Source: Elgaria multicarinata webbii (lineage: Eukaryota; Chordata; Lepidosauria; Squamata; Anguidae). Taken from it: 64,000 nt of DNA. The notes beneath the pieces were generated by a model that saw only the letters and a list, made by a program, of their open reading frames with translations, did no database searches and was not told where the DNA came from. Made by a program: the position numbers and the translations under genes. How positions within the stretch are numbered: position 1 is the first letter of the stretch; the number at the start of each line of letters is the position of its first letter. This document shows, piece after piece, positions 1-11,266 of this stretch. Where the stretch lies: positions 18,680,006 through 18,744,005 of the forward strand of contig NC_086171.1 of assembly GCF_023053635.1 (NCBI RefSeq), read 5' to 3'.

Positions 1-790
1 GATGATACGCTTACTGTTCCAAAGGTATTTTGAAAAGTTATAGCGCACTAGAGAGAGATGGCATACCCTGGGAATACAAGGGAGAATGCACTCTGTAAGG
101 CGAACCTAATTGCTTTTATTGACAATTACTTATGACTGAAAAGAATGGGGCAATTAGATTCATCTGCTCATAGTAAAGCATTCATTGTAACGTTTTGGAT
201 ATCAGCATTGAGAGAGGGTATTGATATCTAAATTAATGGCCATAGTTTATAAATTGCCCTGTGCTTTCAGTTGAAGGGAGAACAACAGCTAAGTATATCT
301 GTAAAGGATAAAGAGGAGATTAATTAATTACAATATTGGTCCTTGGGGATTTCCAAAGCTTTTCAGTAAACATGCATTCAGACAAAAAGTACATTGTGTT
401 TAAAATTATGTGGAGTTGGCAAACAACAGCACATTATTTTATCTTAAGAAGCTATAAATGTGCTCTACAGGGGTGTGCCGTGTCTAATGACGAGCAAGAT
501 CGGAATATTTTAGTAGCGCAAGTCTGTGTTTCCAAGTGCTGAGTGGAGAAACAGCCATGTTGCCAGGTTATTTCCTGATTGCTGTCCCTCTCTTTTTTCA
601 AAAGCATCTTCTGAGTTCCTGCATTGCAAAGGGGAAGTGCCTAATCTCAGACTAATTAAAAGCCAATTAACACACACAAAAGGATACCAAAGGACAGCAT
701 TTATGGAGAAATGTAACTGCTTATGAAAAAAAATGGAGCTTGGTTCTGATGAAGTGATTCCCCTTCTCCCCTCTTAGTGGAATACCCTTA

Positions 791-1156
791 GAGCGAGGGT
801 GTTGAACTTTGGGCCCAGGGGCCATATCTGCCCAACTCCAGGGTCCCAGTCGGGTTCTCCAGGATTCCCCAGATGGCCACGCCCATTTCCTATGTCACCA
901 GGTGGTTCCCAATTTATCTCTCTCAAATCGACTGCTGCTGGGTGGTATCTCAGTGTTTGCACAGTTTCTTCCCCATTCTAAATGATTGAAATGCCTCTCT
1001 TTAGGCTAGTTACTGGCTTTAAGAGGAAAAAAAATGCTAGTATTTTGGCCCCGGGCCATTTTGCCTTGGGTCCTGCCCACTAGTGGAATGCTGCCCCCAT
1101 AGCTTCTCCGAAAGTGAATTTAGCCCATAGTCTGAAAGAGGTTTGACACCTCTGTC
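791..1156. mobile_element. Old hAT-like non-autonomous DNA element
   Basis: The right end reads 'gaggtttgacacctctg', whose reverse complement begins CAGAGGTGTCAAAC. The left end 'cgagggtgttgaac' is a diverged version of the same terminal inverted repeat. Termini of the type CAGRGGTGTCAAAC are common in the hAT-Charlie group. The interior holds the 'gggcccaggggccat' motif typical of such elements in reptile genomes. No convincing target duplication remains, which fits an old insertion. Family assignment is from memory of terminal motifs only. Confidence 0.5.
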
Positions 1157-2257
1157 ATAGATAAACTTGGTTACGTTTGAGAAATAGGGAGAAAGGGACT
1201 CATTCAAAGTTCTCATCGAAAAGGAGGATTTAGAGGGATCTGAAGGAAGGTGGGCGGGGGGCATGAATGAAACAACATGCCAGCCCTTCAAAAGGAATAA
1301 GGAGTTACCTGGAGATTTGTTCTACAATGTCTCTGCGCCCTTTTCTTAGTGATGTTCCACTAAGCTGACCTTGCTTATTCTTTGTTGTGCTGTTTGGGCC
1401 AGTGGGACCAGCAGACGGATCACCATAATTGCTCTGCTAAGCTTACAGATGTTCAGTGCAAGGAATCAAATTACTGAAAACACCCTACAAATGCAATTTG
1501 TTCTCCAGATGCCCAGTGATGCAACCTCAGATGCTGGGGCCCGTCCACACTCTTCTCCCCACAAAGAAACCTTACAAAATTGCCTGCCAATCTCCAGGAC
1601 TCACTTTTCCATGTTGCCCCTGCAGTAGAAATAAACAACATGTCCTATTCTACGTATGCAAGCCAGCATTCCACTTACTCAAGCTGATGGATCCTCATAG
1701 GGATTCATCAGGAAGCAGCAAAAGTATGAGATTATTTATTGACCAGTTTGTACTGCTAAGAACTTCTTTAAAAGTATTACGGGAGAGATGTCATAATGAA
1801 TAGCGTGTGTGCTTTTATTGCTTACTATACTCAAGGCTTTCCTGTCAGCATGCTAGCCACATCCCTATAGAGCCTCTTTTGCTTTTATTCTTCCAGATCA
1901 CATGAAATGTGGTTTCAGCCTATGGTCTGTCATGTGTTCAAGGTAATTAGATTGCTTTTGATTATACAGAATGATCCCAGTGCTCCAGACATATGTCCAT
2001 TCTCATTCTTGCTGAGCCTTGGGTGCATAGATAAAACATAGCTGCCAATACCCTACAGGAAATGGTTGTAAAAGGGGTCAAATAAGGCACACTTCTTGCA
2101 TTGTAAGCACAATTCAGGCAATTGAAAAGCATCTTGAATTTCCTTGCCTTCACAAAACTAATGGGTGGCTATGCATAGGTGAGTGCTTAAATGCAACAGG
2201 AATGCTAAAGAAATTATCATTTAAGTTGGCCTTCTCTTTAAAATGAGAAGTAGATTT

Positions 2258-3545
2258 CTTTTCTTTTTTTAATTTTATTGAACTACTACATAAAATACAA
2301 ACAAACATAACAATTTAACATACCATTCACACACAAAAAGATTCCAATACATAACAGATTACTTGAATATATAATTGTTAACATATAATACTTTATCCAT
2401 AACATAATCCAACATAATTCAACATAATCCAACAAGTGCTGCCCCTTCCCTTCGGGATCATTCCTGTTTCCAAAATCTTAACAGCTCTTCTGCTGGTGGT
2501 TTCCCACTTCCCTTAGAAAACACAAATATTAGGAACTGTTTCCAAATTTCCTCAAAATCGTTCGTTTTTGCTATACCTCTTCTCACTTTAATGTTACATG
2601 TCAATTTATCATTAATAGCAATATCCCATACTTCTTTATACCATTCTTCAATACAATAATCACCTTGAATCTTCCAGTTCCTAGTTACAATTAACCTTGC
2701 TGCAGTCAGCAAATTTGTTATCAATTCCTTAATTTCTTTTTTACATTTTAAGTCTTCATATAGTGAAAGTAATGCAACTCTTGGTGTTCCTTCTATCTTC
2801 ATTTCAACAATTTCTTCCATCTCCGAAAACACCATCTTCCACAATTTTTGCACATATTTGCATTCCCACCACATATGTAAATACGTTCCTTTTCCCCCAC
2901 AACCTCTCCAACAATTTGCTGAGTGCTGCTTGTTTATCTTGTTTAATCTAACCGGGGTTAGGTACCACCTCCATATAATTTTATAATAATTCTCTTTTAT
3001 TCTCACTGACATATTTCTTAACACTCTTTGTCTCCATAATCCTTCCCAACTCTGCTGTCCTATTTGTACCTTCAAATCTGTCTCCCAAACCAATTTTCCT
3101 GAGTTGTCCATCAACCCTTTCTCAAGTAACATTCTATATATTTCACTCATTAACCCTTTTATCACTTTACTTTCTCCCTTATCAATTTCTTTTTTGACCA
3201 TTAGTTCCTCAAACTTCGACAACTCTCTACAATCTCCATTTTCCCTTACCCAATTTTTAGTCCATTGTTCCAATTGCCAATAGTTTAACCAGGTTAATTT
3301 TTTATCTTTTAAAACCTCTTCCAACTCCTCTCTTGTATTCATCCCTCTTAACCATTCCCTTAATTTCATTTTATTTTTCTCTATTAAAACTTTGCTTAAT
3401 CTACTCTTTAAATTCCTAGGGAAATTCTTTAACATTATTACCGGTGATAAGGGGGAGATGCTCGAGAGCAACTCCCTTTTATATTTACTCCAGATTTCCC
3501 AATGGAACTTTAAAAGTGGTATTTCAATAACAGTACAAGAATGTG
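2258..3545 (-). mobile_element. 5'-truncated L1 LINE (ORF2 C-terminal part and 3'UTR)
   Basis: An open frame runs on the minus strand from about 3530 to the stop at 2458 without interruption, more than 350 codons. It contains the Cys-rich motif CX3CX7HX4C ('CWRGC...H....C', around residues 187-204 counted from the Met at 3471), typical of the C-terminus of L1 ORF2, followed by 'KYVQKLW'. The rest is rich in Lys, Trp and Glu, as in squamate L1s. A short 3'UTR with a repeated 'ttatgttggat' motif and a terminal A-rich tract (poly-T on plus near 2263) follow. The reverse transcriptase and endonuclease parts are missing, so this is a 5'-truncated copy. The open frame suggests a recent insertion. 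Confidence 0.85.
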
Positions 3546-3842
3546 GAAGAAGTATTCTTCCTTACATCAATTGCACTACAAATCCTGGATAAGACACTTT
3601 CAGTTTAAGTCGTTTCCTGAAACACGTGCTCTATAATGAACAATGACACTTGGTCATTCCCATCCAAAGACCTAGAATAAATTATTAGTTCCAAATAAGC
3701 TACTTATAACCCATATACATCAGCCAGTGGCATAGTAGCAAAGTATGTGTAGAAACTGGTTTTCAGAGGGGTAGCTGGGACTTGGGGCTCCTTAAACACA
3801 AGCACATTTACTCTGGTGTAAGCTGTCCTTCCCCACCCTGTT

Positions 3843-4130
3843 GTCCTCCAGATGTGTTGGACTACAACTCCCACCATCTCCTTGACAGGATGTCTATGCT
3901 GACTAGGTGATGGCATGAATTATAGTCAGCGGAGGCTGGAGACTCCGATGTCAGTGAAGCAGTGAATCTGCTCCGAGTTTCAGTCAGAACCAGTTTGAAC
4001 TCTAAAGGACAGTTGTACCTTGGATAGTTCCTTTAGAGTTCTGACTGAAACCAGAGCAGATTCAATGCTTCACTGACATCGGAGCCACCAGTTTTCCTTG
4101 GTTGTAGTCCAACATATTTGGAAGGCATAC
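3843..4130. mobile_element. Foldback repeat (CCCTCCAGATGT family) split by a hAT-like MITE
   Basis: The left arm, 3843-3926, contains 'ggactacaactcccacc'. The right arm resumes at 4101 with 'gttgtagtccaacatatttg', which is complementary to it. Between the arms lies the separate MITE at 3927-4100, so this is an older foldback element that received a second insertion. The family recurs at 8945, 9450, 14338, 20055, 28576 and 45261. Confidence 0.6.
3927..4100. mobile_element. hAT-like MITE, CAGTGGAGGCTGG family, copy 1
   Basis: The element starts with 'cagcggaggctggagac' and ends with the diverged complement. The two halves are inverted: 'gtttcagtcagaac' answers 'gttctgactgaaac', and 'gatgtcagtgaagcagtgaa' answers 'ttcactgacatc'. 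The flanks 'attatagt' and 'gttgtagt' agree at 6 of 8 bases, compatible with an aged 8-bp target duplication. Confidence 0.65.
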
Positions 4131-5330
4131 ACTTTTGTGGACTGCAGTGCATTCCGCTTCATTAAGAGCATGAAATTTATCCTGAGTTCCAGATATATAT
4201 ACACCTGGTTGGTGTGTGGTAGAGGGCAGATTCCCTTTGAAAGTCCTTTGTTCAAGAATGGGCACTTTAAGGTCAGTTACATGGACAGCTTTTCTACATG
4301 AGACTCTTAATTCACTATATCTACTTTCGGGTTTGTCATAGAGTTGAGATCCAAGCACTTTATGAGGACTGTTTCCTTTGCTGCTTTGCCACTACGTAAC
4401 CTCTAGATGGCACTGTGTGATAGCAGAAATATTCAAGAGGAAATCATGCTTTCTTTTGCTTTCACACTTAATGCCACATTTCCTACCTGGTCTAAAAAAC
4501 ACTTGCTGAAAGTCCTGGTTAGACATATAACCAAAACTGGAGGGTCATAGTGTCATCTAAAGAACCCGCAAACAACCATGAGTAGGGAATGACAGCCACA
4601 CAATAAATGCCTCATGTAGAAAAACCCAGTGCCTGAGTATATGTGTGGCTACTTGTTCTTTGTTGCTTGTTTTCTAATCATGTTAGCTCAGATTATGTTA
4701 TAGTCAAAAATAGCTAGCAATATTCTCTTCACTTACAGACTTTCCCCTCATCGCCACCTAGAAAGAGATTGTAAACCTCCCATAATTCAAAGAATTTGTC
4801 TCAAAACGTCTGGGGATTCCTTTCAGCTTTTGAATCTATTTTGAATGGATTCATAACAAATTGAGATGGGGGCATTGACGTTGTTGAAGCCTCCACCAGC
4901 GCAAAATCAATAAAAGGTGGGACATTCGCTTGAGGTCAGGGGGTGTATCTTGTAGTCCTCAAAAGCGGAATGTCCTCTGGACAAGCAAGATGGAACTCCC
5001 CACCCCCTATGATTTTCCACAGTCATATAGTAAATACACATTGTCAACGCGTGCTGTAGCATGTGTTGAGCTTAACCATGTGTTGAAATCGCATGAGGGC
5101 ACTTGTTCTTGCGGCGTGTCTGCTGACAGCATTTCCTCTAATTTTGCAAAGATAGCAACTCTCACAACTTTCTTCTCAAAGTTATCCTGAGTACATATAG
5201 AAACAAGCAATTTCTTCGTCTTTTAGGAAGTGACAAGTCATGCCTTTTCAAAACAAACAAAAACCCCACAAACAAATTAAAAGAGAGAAAGGGGCTCAAC
5301 AATAATGCTCTGAACACTTCCCATTTCAAC

Positions 5331-5388
5331 GTTTTATTTATTTATTATTTATTACATTTTATACCGCCCAATAGCCAAAGCGCTCTGT
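5331..5388 (-). mobile_element. L2-like LINE 3'-end fragment
   Basis: A TTTA/TTA microsatellite followed by 'ataccgcccaatagcc' matches the 3' terminus of the larger L2-like LINE at 62565-63445. Only the extreme 3' end is present, as is usual for 5'-truncated LINE copies. Confidence 0.65.
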
Positions 5389-5670
5389 TTTAGAACTATG
5401 TGAGTTTTGCATGTTAACATGTGCTCTGTAGTTCTATCTTTACAATGTGTTGCTTAATTCAAAGTTATGTGTGTCTCTGTTTTGCACATTAGGGTGGCCA
5501 TGTATCCTACTTCACAGTGGACAGTCCTCTATTTGAAAGCATCCAGGGTGGGTGTGTTCACTCTCCCCCACCCCGAGACATTCACCTCTATGTCAGGTGC
5601 CAGGAGAAAAAGTCACAGGTCCGCTGCCAAAAATCATGAAAGAAGCCTAAAGCGAGTGTGGCAGTGTGCT

Positions 5671-5925
5671 AGAGCCAGTATGGTGTAGTGGCTAAGGTGT
5701 CGGACTGGGAGTCGGGAGATCTGGGTTCTAGTCCCTCCTCGGCCATGGAAACCCACTGGGTGACTTTGAGCCAGTCACAGACTCTCAGCCCAATCTACCC
5801 CACAGGGTTGTTGTTGTGAGGATAAAATGGAGAGGAGGAGGATTATGTACGCCACCTTCGGTTCCTTGGAGGAAAAAAGACGGGATATAAATGCAATAAA
5901 TAATAATAATAATAATTAATAATAC
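5671..5925 (+). mobile_element. Sauria-type SINE (tRNA head, BovB-like tail)
   Basis: A tRNA-like head carries an A-box-like 'gtggctaaggtgtcgg' and a B-box-like 'gggttctagtcc'. It is followed by 'cactgggtgactttg', 'cagggttgttgttgtgagg', 'ttccttggagg' and an AATA-type tail. This is the layout of squamate Sauria SINEs, which share their tail with BovB LINEs. Other copies in the window are at 11832 and 24258. Confidence 0.85.
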
Positions 5926-6694
5926 CAAAACTCACTTCTATTCAAGTGAGATTTGGCTGTTTTAGGCCTCCAGTGTAGTGATGAACCACAATGGAAGCCT
6001 GAAATGGCCAAATCGCGTTTGAAGACCATCAAGGTGTGGTCTGCATTGGCTCCATAGCGTGTGAAGCTCTCGGAGGTGGGTGTGCTGGCCCAGTACTGGA
6101 GCTGGGCTAAGGATCTTTAACGGTTGGTCAAACCTCAAGGGTTTGGACTTGGGAGTGTCTGGTTCGAGGGTTTTGGGTTCTGCAGCAGTGCTTGGGCCCA
6201 GTATTTCCTCCATTGGCACCACTGGTTCCTCAGTAGCCGAGTCCATGCTCAGCTCATTACTGGACTCTCTGGGGTCATGATGCTTTCTCCCTGATAAGCT
6301 TCAGATAGGGAACAAATCCCAATGATCTTCTAATACTAAAAGCAAAACTCTTTTGTCTTGTTTTTCTTAAGCCTTCAGCCCCGTACATTTAATTTACCTT
6401 CTCTCTCTCTCTCAATTCTCCCTTTTTGTCTTTGCAGTACTAAAGCAATCATTACAGTGATCAATGTTGTATAGCGTGAATCAATGGAGGAAAGGTTCAT
6501 TGAGTATATTAAACAACAGTATACAACAACAGCTAAACACACCTCCTGAAGTGTGTGTGAATGTCGGATATATGCACTCACTTTATCTCTCTGTTCTTTT
6601 TCCTTTCTTTTGCTAGTTATCCAAAGAGACTTACAAGCATTTTGTTTCTAGACATCCTAGCTTTATAATAGTATAATTTGTATATATGCAGAAT

Positions 6695-6825
6695 CTGGTG
6701 AAATTTCCTCTTCGTCACAACCATTAAAGCTGCAGGTGCCCTGCCCTCGTTTAAATCTGGTCACTCTAGTATAGCTCCTGCAGCTTTAACTGTTATGATG
6801 AAGAGGGAATTTCACCAGGTGCTGC
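6695..6825. mobile_element. Short foldback (palindromic) DNA element
   Basis: The left arm 'ggtgaaatttcctcttcgtc' and 'aaagctgcagg' are mirrored by 'cctgcagcttt' and 'aagagggaatttcacc'. The two arms flank a spacer of about 40 bp. A further partial arm ('gaaattccc') follows at 6850, so the locus may hold one and a half copies. No transposase is present; this would be a MITE-type passenger. Confidence 0.55.
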
Positions 6826-7101
6826 ATGCATACAAATGACACCTGCTGAAATTCCCTTGTCTATACAACTGTTAAAGATAATAACAGTTATTATCCTCCT
6901 TTTCATATGGTCACTCTAATAAAGCAGTAGTGTAGATCCTTCCCAGTTCTCCCAACAGTGGCCAGTAATATATTTCCAGGGGCTCTATATTGGAGTCAAC
7001 ACCACCTAGCACTATGGGCATCACACTCTTGGAGCCACTGTACTTCAGCATAGCCAGGGCATTATATACAAAACCAAAGAAACATGTGCCTTTAAAGTCT
7101 G

Positions 7102-7176
7102 ACTCGTAGAATTATAGAATAGAAGAGTTAGGAGGAGCCTATGAGGCCATCGAGTCCAACCCCCTGCTCAATGAAC
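7102..7176 (-). mobile_element. CR1 LINE 3'-end fragment
   Basis: On the minus strand this reads 'gggttggactcgatggcc' followed by the ATTCTAT-type 3' repeat, the signature of CR1 3' ends. A plus-strand copy lies at 29382-29449. A tRNA-derived SINE abuts it on the right. Confidence 0.75.
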
Positions 7177-7352
7177 ATAAGCGCCTTATACTGAGTCAGA
7201 CCATTGGTCCATCTAGCCCAGTATTGTCAACAATGACTGGCAATGGCTCCTCAGGATTACAGGCAGACTTTTTTTTTTAACCTGGAGATACCAGGGATTG
7301 AACCTGAGACTTTCTGCATGCAAAGCACGTGGTCTACCATGGCCCCTCTGGG
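7176..7352 (-). mobile_element. tRNA-derived SINE, copy 1
   Basis: 'actgagtcagaccattggtc' and 'catctagcccagtattgtc' are followed by 'ccagggattgaacctgag' and 'tgcatgcaaagca'. On the minus strand the right end is the tRNA-like head: a TGGT/TGCTTTGCATGCA region and a GGTTCAATCCC B-box. Related copies are at 12465 and 20168, with fragments at 20739 and 37385. Confidence 0.75.
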
Positions 7353-7784
7353 TGAGGCTTCTAATCACGCTATCGCCCTGCCTTCTTCACAGATTTTTTC
7401 AGGGGGTCCAGATATTGGATGTCTTCCACTCTAATCCTCCCATGTTTTCTCATCACTCCTTCCGTTTAGAGGGAATTTGGTGCACAGGGCCTTTTGATCG
7501 GTAGAGCTGGAAGTCCTCCATCTGGAAGCTCCCACTCTCCAAGCATTTCTGGAAACACATTTCTTTTCCTTCCACATGAAGCCATGGGCAAACATTTACA
7601 CAAGAACGTCAGAGGAGCCCTGCAAGATCAGTCCAACTAGGGTCTATCAGACCAAAAGGTTTATCGAGTCCAGTTTCCTGTTTACCACGGTGGCCAACCA
7701 GATCCTACACTGAATCCTGGGCCACTGTAGTCACTTAAAATAACTTGGTGGACCAGATCCTGTTTGTAAGCCACCACTATAATT

Positions 7785-8015
7785 TAAATAGAAATGCAAA
7801 ACATCTCACCACAGGGCAGAAGACTGACCAGGTGAGCTGTGTGCCTTGCCCAGTCTGCTGTCCGGGTGCTGTTGATGGGCAGCTTCAAGGCCTCGGCCTG
7901 CACTTCCTTCTGATGGTTCTTTATCTTTAAACCAGACTTTGACTGGGCAGCCCTTCAAATAGAGGATTGCCCTCTGTACAGTAAAACACATGACCACCCT
8001 CCAAACGGGAATCCT
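7785..8015. repeat. Interspersed repeat shared with 31930-32150
   Basis: 'tgtgccttgcccagtctgc', 'gatgggcagcttcaa' and 'cttctgatggttctttatc' recur in order and orientation at 31930-32150 with perhaps 20% divergence. The part 'aaatagaggattgccctctg' resembles, inverted, 'cagtcctctatttgaaagc' at 5522. It is probably a non-autonomous DNA element; I cannot name the family. Confidence 0.5.
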
Positions 8016-8944
8016 CTGCATGTCTTTCACCACGTTCCTGCAGGGAAAGAAACTTTTTCTACACAGCTTCTAAAGGAATAACAGCTAAGCACCACTTTGG
8101 AATTTTCTTGGTGAGAGGCACTAGGGATGCTTCCAGACAAGGTTTTTGTTGTGAAATCATCCTGCTTCATTCACAGAATTTTACAGGGGATGTGGAGGGG
8201 GGAGAGAGATGCCCAGAACATGTTGCCTTCCTTTTGTAACCTTCCTGTGTTTCCCGCACAGCTTCTTCCATCTTTTTCCCCCACACAGAAAACCTATTAA
8301 GGAGGAAAAGAGATGGGGATACATGCACAATGTCTTAATTGGTAGTGCTGGGAGCCCTCTGTCAGGAAGCACCCTAGATGTTTGCACTTGTATGTATGGT
8401 TGGAAGTATCATAAGGAAATAAGAACGTAAACAACAACCATGCTGAATCAGACAAAATACCTTCTTATTCAAGCAGTCTGTTCATATAGTGGCCAACCGG
8501 CTCCCTACGGAAAGATCAAAGTAGGACACGAGTGCAATAGCACCCTCCTGCCCATGTTCCCCAGCAAGTGCGATGCACAGGCATAGTACCTCCAACCATT
8601 GGTAAATGTGGAGAGATGCGAAGTGTTGGCAGCTCCACATGAACAGACACTACACACAATTGTCTCCCTGCATGAAGCAGCCTTTCTTTAGGATTTCAAA
8701 TGACCTCCACATGACTGCTAGGCATTTGATCCTGCCACAAAAACATGAGTATGATTGGAAATCACATCAGTCTATTGGGGAAAGGGCACTGAGAGTATTA
8801 ACCCAGCAACACTTAGACAAGTCGACTTAAATAATAAAAAGCTTTCCTACAGGCAGTACAGTTAGAATTAAACTAAGTATTGACCAGAGGTTGTACCAGT
8901 GCAACTGGAATTGGATTGATTGTTCCCATCGTCCTTTTCTATGA

Positions 8945-9078
8945 GTGGGGAATCTGTAGCCCTCCAGAAGTTGTTGGGCTCCAACTCCCTTCAGCTCCAG
9001 CTAGCATGACTAATGGTCAGGGATAATGGGAGTTGGAGTCCAACAACATCTAGAGGGTGTTCCCCACCCTATCCTATA
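8945..9078. mobile_element. Foldback repeat, CCCTCCAGATGT family
   Basis: The two arms are complementary: 'gtggggaatctgtagccctc' with 'ttccccac', and 'ggctccaactccc' with 'gggagttggagtcc'. They enclose a loop of about 30 bp. No coding capacity. Confidence 0.65.
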
Positions 9079-9449
9079 CCTGTATGGAGATGGATAGCCT
9101 CATTCTGTTCTGGCTGAAGCTTTCTTCATGGACAACCTAAAAGTGGGGGTGGGGAAGATAAGGGGGGCAGCAGGGCTGAGTGAGTGAGGCAGCTGACTCC
9201 GGAAGCAGATGCTGGGACAGGATGAGGAGCAGCAGCAAGACTTTAGATGATAGACCTGTTTGCTCCATGTGGCCGGCCTCCTAAGCTACCCAGCTGCTCT
9301 ATGGTATACACTGTCTCATCAGCAGTGTTGAAGGACATTTTAACTATCAGTCTGGTTGGCTTTTGTACATGGGATGGGGAGAAGCTCCATCTTGTTCTTC
9401 GCCTCAGGTAGACAATTGTCTTGGGCCAGCCCTGGGGAATGGAAGGGCT

Positions 9450-9562
9450 TTTGCAATTTGTGATCCTCCAGAAGTTTTGTCCTACAACTGTCATCAGTCC
9501 CAGCCAGCATTGATAAGGGATCATGGACGTTGCAGGCTAAAACATCTGGAGGTCTCAAAATA
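9450..9562. mobile_element. Foldback repeat, CCCTCCAGATGT family (diverged)
   Basis: 'gatcctccagaagttttg' pairs with 'aaaacatctggaggtctc' across 'cagccagcattg'. It is more diverged than the copy at 14338. Confidence 0.5.
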
Positions 9563-10265
9563 AGCCACAGACCAGAATGAGAGAAAGGCACTGAATATCA
9601 CGCAAAAGCAGAAGAGAAAGTGCCTAAAATTAGGTGTAACTAGCTTGCTTATATAGAATCTGGTTTTTCTTATTGATATGAAGACCATCATGCATTCACT
9701 CTCCACAAAGCATCACGACTGTGAAGTTCTAACATGGTGTCACAATAGCTCCCCTGCTTCACTCCACCAGTTCATAATGACATATTTTCAACCATATTGG
9801 TAGTTTTTCAGATTGAATAAAAATGTCAAGACTTATACGCTTCAAATAACCATTCTAATCTCTAACCATTTTAAACAATCTCTAACCATTTTAAACAATA
9901 GTAGAAGAATGAATTAGATATTTAATAGTTATTAACCAGTGAGCACCCACCTTAATGAGTATGGGGACATTTTAATTGCTTTAGCTGAGCGTTGAGAGCA
10001 CAATTGTTTATTGGCTGAAGCATTTTGGTCTGATGTGTTACTTTCATAGGGAATAGAAAAGATAATATGAAAGATGGCTTTTCCTTCGATCCATGTGTGG
10101 TCACTTTTATTGGCTATCAGGCATATTTCCCATTTTTATCCAGATCTCTTTGTTGAGGCTTTGGCAATTGGACTAACATTGCCAGCTGTGACCTTATTTA
10201 AACTTGAACAACAAACCTTTGTAATACACTTCTGCAAATTAACACCCTGATGCAGTGTAAAATAG

Positions 10266-10269
<4 letters not shown>

Positions 10270-10309
<40 letters not shown>
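10270..10309. repeat. (CA)n microsatellite
   Basis: About 19 uninterrupted CA dinucleotides. Likely polymorphic in length. Confidence 0.95.
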
Positions 10310-10419
10310 CCTTTTCTTCAAAGTCAAAACAGATCGAAGGGAGAGGCCTTCAAAACAGCAGTGAACAACAGCCAACACTGCACGGCTAGTGAGAATGAGC
10401 AGGCTCAAAGCCAGATCTC

Positions 10420-10571
10420 CAGTGGAGGCTGGTAGTTCCGATGGCAGGGGATGGGTGAAGCTGCTCTTTGTTTCTGTGGAACCCTAAAGGAGCACCTTGG
10501 ATAGCTTAATCTGACTGAAACCCAGAGTGGATTCACTGCCCCACTAGCATCAGAGCCACCAGCCTCCACTA
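10420..10571. mobile_element. hAT-like MITE, CAGTGGAGGCTGG family, with exact 8-bp TSD
   Basis: The element begins CAGTGGAGGCTGG and ends CCAGCCTCCACT(A). It is flanked by perfect 8-bp direct repeats CAGATCTC at 10412-10419 and 10572-10579. Short inverted termini with an 8-bp duplication point to the hAT superfamily. At 152 bp it has no room for a transposase and must have been moved in trans. It sits at the left edge of the repeat at 10572-10840. Confidence 0.85.
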
Positions 10572-10840
10572 CAGATCTCCAAGAGGCAGTGTTGGAGGTG
10601 CAATGGGCCTACGTGGCCCCTCACACACTGGCCCTATTCAGCACTATGTCTCCTTCTCAATGCTGCTGTCACCATGATCACTGCTGTCACCCAGCTGCTG
10701 CCACCATGGTCACTTTTCAGGAATGGACCAAGAATTTGAAGAGGCCCACGGCTCTAAGAAGACAACATGGCCTGTTTCAGTACACACAAAATCCCTGCAG
10801 TAATCATAGCATGAGGTCATTCTCCCACCTGTCCATGGGA
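10572..10840. repeat. Unnamed repeat unit, copy A (partner at 16689)
   Basis: 'cccctcacacactggccct', 'cagcactatgtctcc', 'cacttttcaggaatggacc', 'gacaacatggcctgttt' and 'aaatccctgcagtaat' occur in the same order at 16689-16975. Copy B keeps a 'ttggcctaaaaaggcac' insert that this copy lacks. In both copies a CAGTGGAGGCTGG MITE abuts the left edge. I do not recognise the family. Confidence 0.6.
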
Positions 10841-11183
10841 TTGACTGGGACAATTGGGGGGCCACCAGGGATTCTCTAGCATATATGCATTATAATGGTT
10901 TATAATGGTTTTGACAACTGTTTGGGCCCAGGACACATTGCATATACTGTTTTCAAGGTATTATATCCTGCTTAGTGTAGATCTGGCCCAGGAATGTTCC
11001 TCAAGAATGTAGATGTTGGCCATCCTTGAACTGCTGTAGGAATTCACATCTTGGCGTAAAACAAATGTCTACACACCCTCTGTGAAAGGTGCAAAATTGC
11101 TCCACAAATGCCTGAGAGGCAAAAGGCCTGTGTGGCTAAGCAGAGCTGTTAAAAATCCCAGTGGATGTTAAAAGTGAGAGGAA

Positions 11184-11190
11184 TGAGTCA
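11184..11190 (+). promoter_or_regulatory. AP-1-like site upstream of GPNMB
   Basis: Perfect TGAGTCA, about 230 bp before the GPNMB start codon. It lies next to a GCACATGA E-box at 11194-11201. AP-1 heptamers occur often by chance, so this is suggestive only. Confidence 0.35.
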
Positions 11191-11266
11191 TAAGCACATG
11201 AGCTGGTGGAAAAAGAGAGCGAGAGAAAAGCAAAGACACAATATCATGCATCTCTTCTTAATGCCA

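Larger units (their letters stand above)
1..11180. other. Gene-free intergenic region upstream of GPNMB
   Basis: No exon could be recognised on either strand. In other vertebrates the neighbour on this side is NUP42; nothing resembling it is visible, so it should lie further left. The stretch holds repeat fragments listed separately: a hAT-like remnant, L1, foldback elements, a Sauria-type SINE, a CR1 tail and tRNA-derived SINEs. 1-790, 1160-2250 and 4130-5330 look like unique AT-rich sequence with nothing I can name. Confidence 0.6.

Noticed and set aside
5962-6246. 94-codon minus-strand ORF (MDSATEEPVVPMEEI...)
   Set aside because: Acidic and Pro-rich with no match I recognise, no splice context and no neighbouring coding sequence. 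It might be a retroelement scrap, but I cannot support a call.
1-11180. Exons of NUP42 or another neighbour
   Set aside because: NUP42 was expected from synteny, but no FG-repeat or zinc-finger coding sequence could be found on either strand.
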